A DNA stretch of 57,450 nucleotides from Kluyvera sichuanensis (GTDB taxonomy: Bacteria > Pseudomonadota > Gammaproteobacteria > Enterobacterales > Enterobacteriaceae). Under the pieces are notes generated by a model. The model saw only the letters and a program-made list of their open reading frames with translations. It ran no database searches and had not been told where the DNA came from. This document shows positions 57,054 to 57,450 of the stretch, one piece after another. The DNA is taken from assembly GCF_014218705.1 (NCBI RefSeq), contig NZ_JABBJF010000031.1:1-57450 (forward strand). Reading direction: 5' to 3'. Each line of letters starts with the position of its first letter. The first letter of the stretch is position 1. The translations under genes were made by a program, and so were the position numbers.

Positions 57054-57084
57054 CAAAAAAAATCCTTTGCCTAAGCAAAGGATT
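57054..57084 (-). terminator. Terminator of the rRNA operon after tRNA-Trp
   Basis: On the minus strand AATCCTTTGC-TTAG-GCAAAGGATT is a perfect 10-bp stem followed by a run of T. It ends the operon 5S-tRNA-Asp-tRNA-Trp. Confidence 0.9.
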
Positions 57085-57089
57085 ATATA

Positions 57090-57165
57090 TGGCAGGGGCG
57101 GAGAGACTCGAACTCGCGACACCCGGTTTTGGAGACCGGTGCTCTACCAACTGAGCTACGCCCCT
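57090..57165 (-). tRNA. trpT: tRNA-Trp(CCA) (trpT)
   Basis: 76 bases with encoded CCA; begins AGGGGCGTAGCTCAGTTGG, anticodon CCA in CTCCAAAA. Distal gene of the rrnC-type operon, as in E. coli. Confidence 0.96.
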
Positions 57166-57190
57166 AAAGACTTCTTAATTTTTCTTATCA

Positions 57191-57217
57191 TTAAGCCTGC
57201 TAATGTAGCAGGCTTAA
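57191..57217. repeat. Inverted repeat between tRNA-Asp and tRNA-Trp
   Basis: TTAAGCCTGC-TAATGTA-GCAGGCTTAA, a perfect 10-bp stem in the spacer of the rRNA operon. It lacks a T tract in the operon direction, so it is likely a processing or spacer structure. Confidence 0.6.
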
Positions 57218-57228
57218 TTTTAAATAAG

Positions 57229-57305
57229 TGGCGGAACGGACGGGACTCGAACCCGCGACCCCCTGCGTGACAGGCAGGTATTCTAACCGACTGAACTACC
57301 GCTCC
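57229..57305 (-). tRNA. aspT: tRNA-Asp(GTC) (aspT)
   Basis: 77 bases with encoded CCA; begins GGAGCGGTAGTTCAGTCGG, anticodon GTC in CTGTCACG. Lies between the 5S gene and trpT, the rrnC arrangement. Confidence 0.96.
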
Positions 57306-57358
57306 ACCGAATTTCTTTGTCACTACCCGGATTATTCATCCCGGTTTACTGCAATTTG

Positions 57359-57450
57359 ATGCCTGGCAGTTCCCTACTCTCGCATGGGGAGACCCCACAC
57401 TACCATCGGCGCTACGGCGTTTCACTTCTGAGTTCGGCATGGGGTCAGGT
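57359..57450 (-). rRNA. 5S ribosomal RNA, 3' part (rrf of an rrnC-type operon)
   Basis: The minus strand contains the 3' three quarters of 5S rRNA: CCTGACCCCATGCCGAACTC, GAAGTGAAACGCCG, and the end GGGAACTGCCAGGCAT at 57359. About 92 of 120 bases are present; the 5' part lies beyond the window edge. Confidence 0.95.

Overview
The window is chromosomal DNA from a member of the Enterobacteriaceae, most likely the Klebsiella / Raoultella / Enterobacter group; I cannot fix the genus from sequence alone. The backbone follows the Escherichia coli order from aslA/aslB to rrnC almost gene for gene: aslA-aslB, the argX-hisR-leuT-proM tRNA operon, yifK, the whole enterobacterial common antigen (ECA) cluster, rho, trxA, rhlB, gppA, rep, ppiC, ilvC/ilvY, ilvGMEDA, yifB, maoP, hdfR and the end of an rRNA operon (trpT, aspT, 5S). 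Protein lengths and motifs match the E. coli orthologues closely.

Left edge (1-2.7 kb). Bases 1-93 are the end of an IS26 element. It truncates a Tn3-family transposon, of which only the transposase C-terminus and an apparently intact 38-base terminal repeat remain, and that transposon sits inside aslA. This looks like the boundary of a mobile, possibly resistance-carrying, island; the rest lies outside the window. aslB and the tRNA operon follow, with proM duplicated in tandem.

ECA and housekeeping block (3.5-25.1 kb). wecA, wzzE, wecB, wecC, rffG, rffH, wecD, wecE, wzxE, wecF, wzyE and wecG run as one tightly overlapping minus-strand operon downstream of rho. The rho leader still encodes a recognisable RhoL peptide. 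trxA, rhlB, gppA and rep are standard.

First accessory patch (25.2-27.6 kb). ppiC is present as two tandem, diverged copies. Between ppiC and ilvC lies a small module: a membrane protein, an Rrf2-type repressor and a divergently transcribed methyltransferase, with two matching candidate operators between the divergent genes. An ERIC repeat lies between ilvC and the IlvY operator region.

Second accessory patch (30.3-47.2 kb). In E. coli ilvY and ilvA are adjacent; here about 17 kb separates them. It holds (i) a two-subunit dihydroxyacetone-kinase-like pair, (ii) a large LprI-domain exported protein, (iii) fabV, a triclosan-tolerant type of enoyl-ACP reductase, (iv) a four-gene membrane glycosylation cassette behind a long structured leader, and (v) an eight-gene PTS operon combining galactitol-type IIA/IIB/IIC, a PRD regulator, a class II aldolase, a second DhaK/DhaL pair and a private HPr. 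I regard (v) and the leader of (iv) as the best candidates for undescribed biology.

Right part (47.2-57.4 kb). The isoleucine-valine operon ilvLXGMEDA is complete, with an intact ilvG, the leader peptide, its attenuator and the 16-residue IlvX. yifB, maoP (with a maoS-like site), hdfR, tRNA-Trp, tRNA-Asp and a 5S rRNA truncated by the window edge complete the map.
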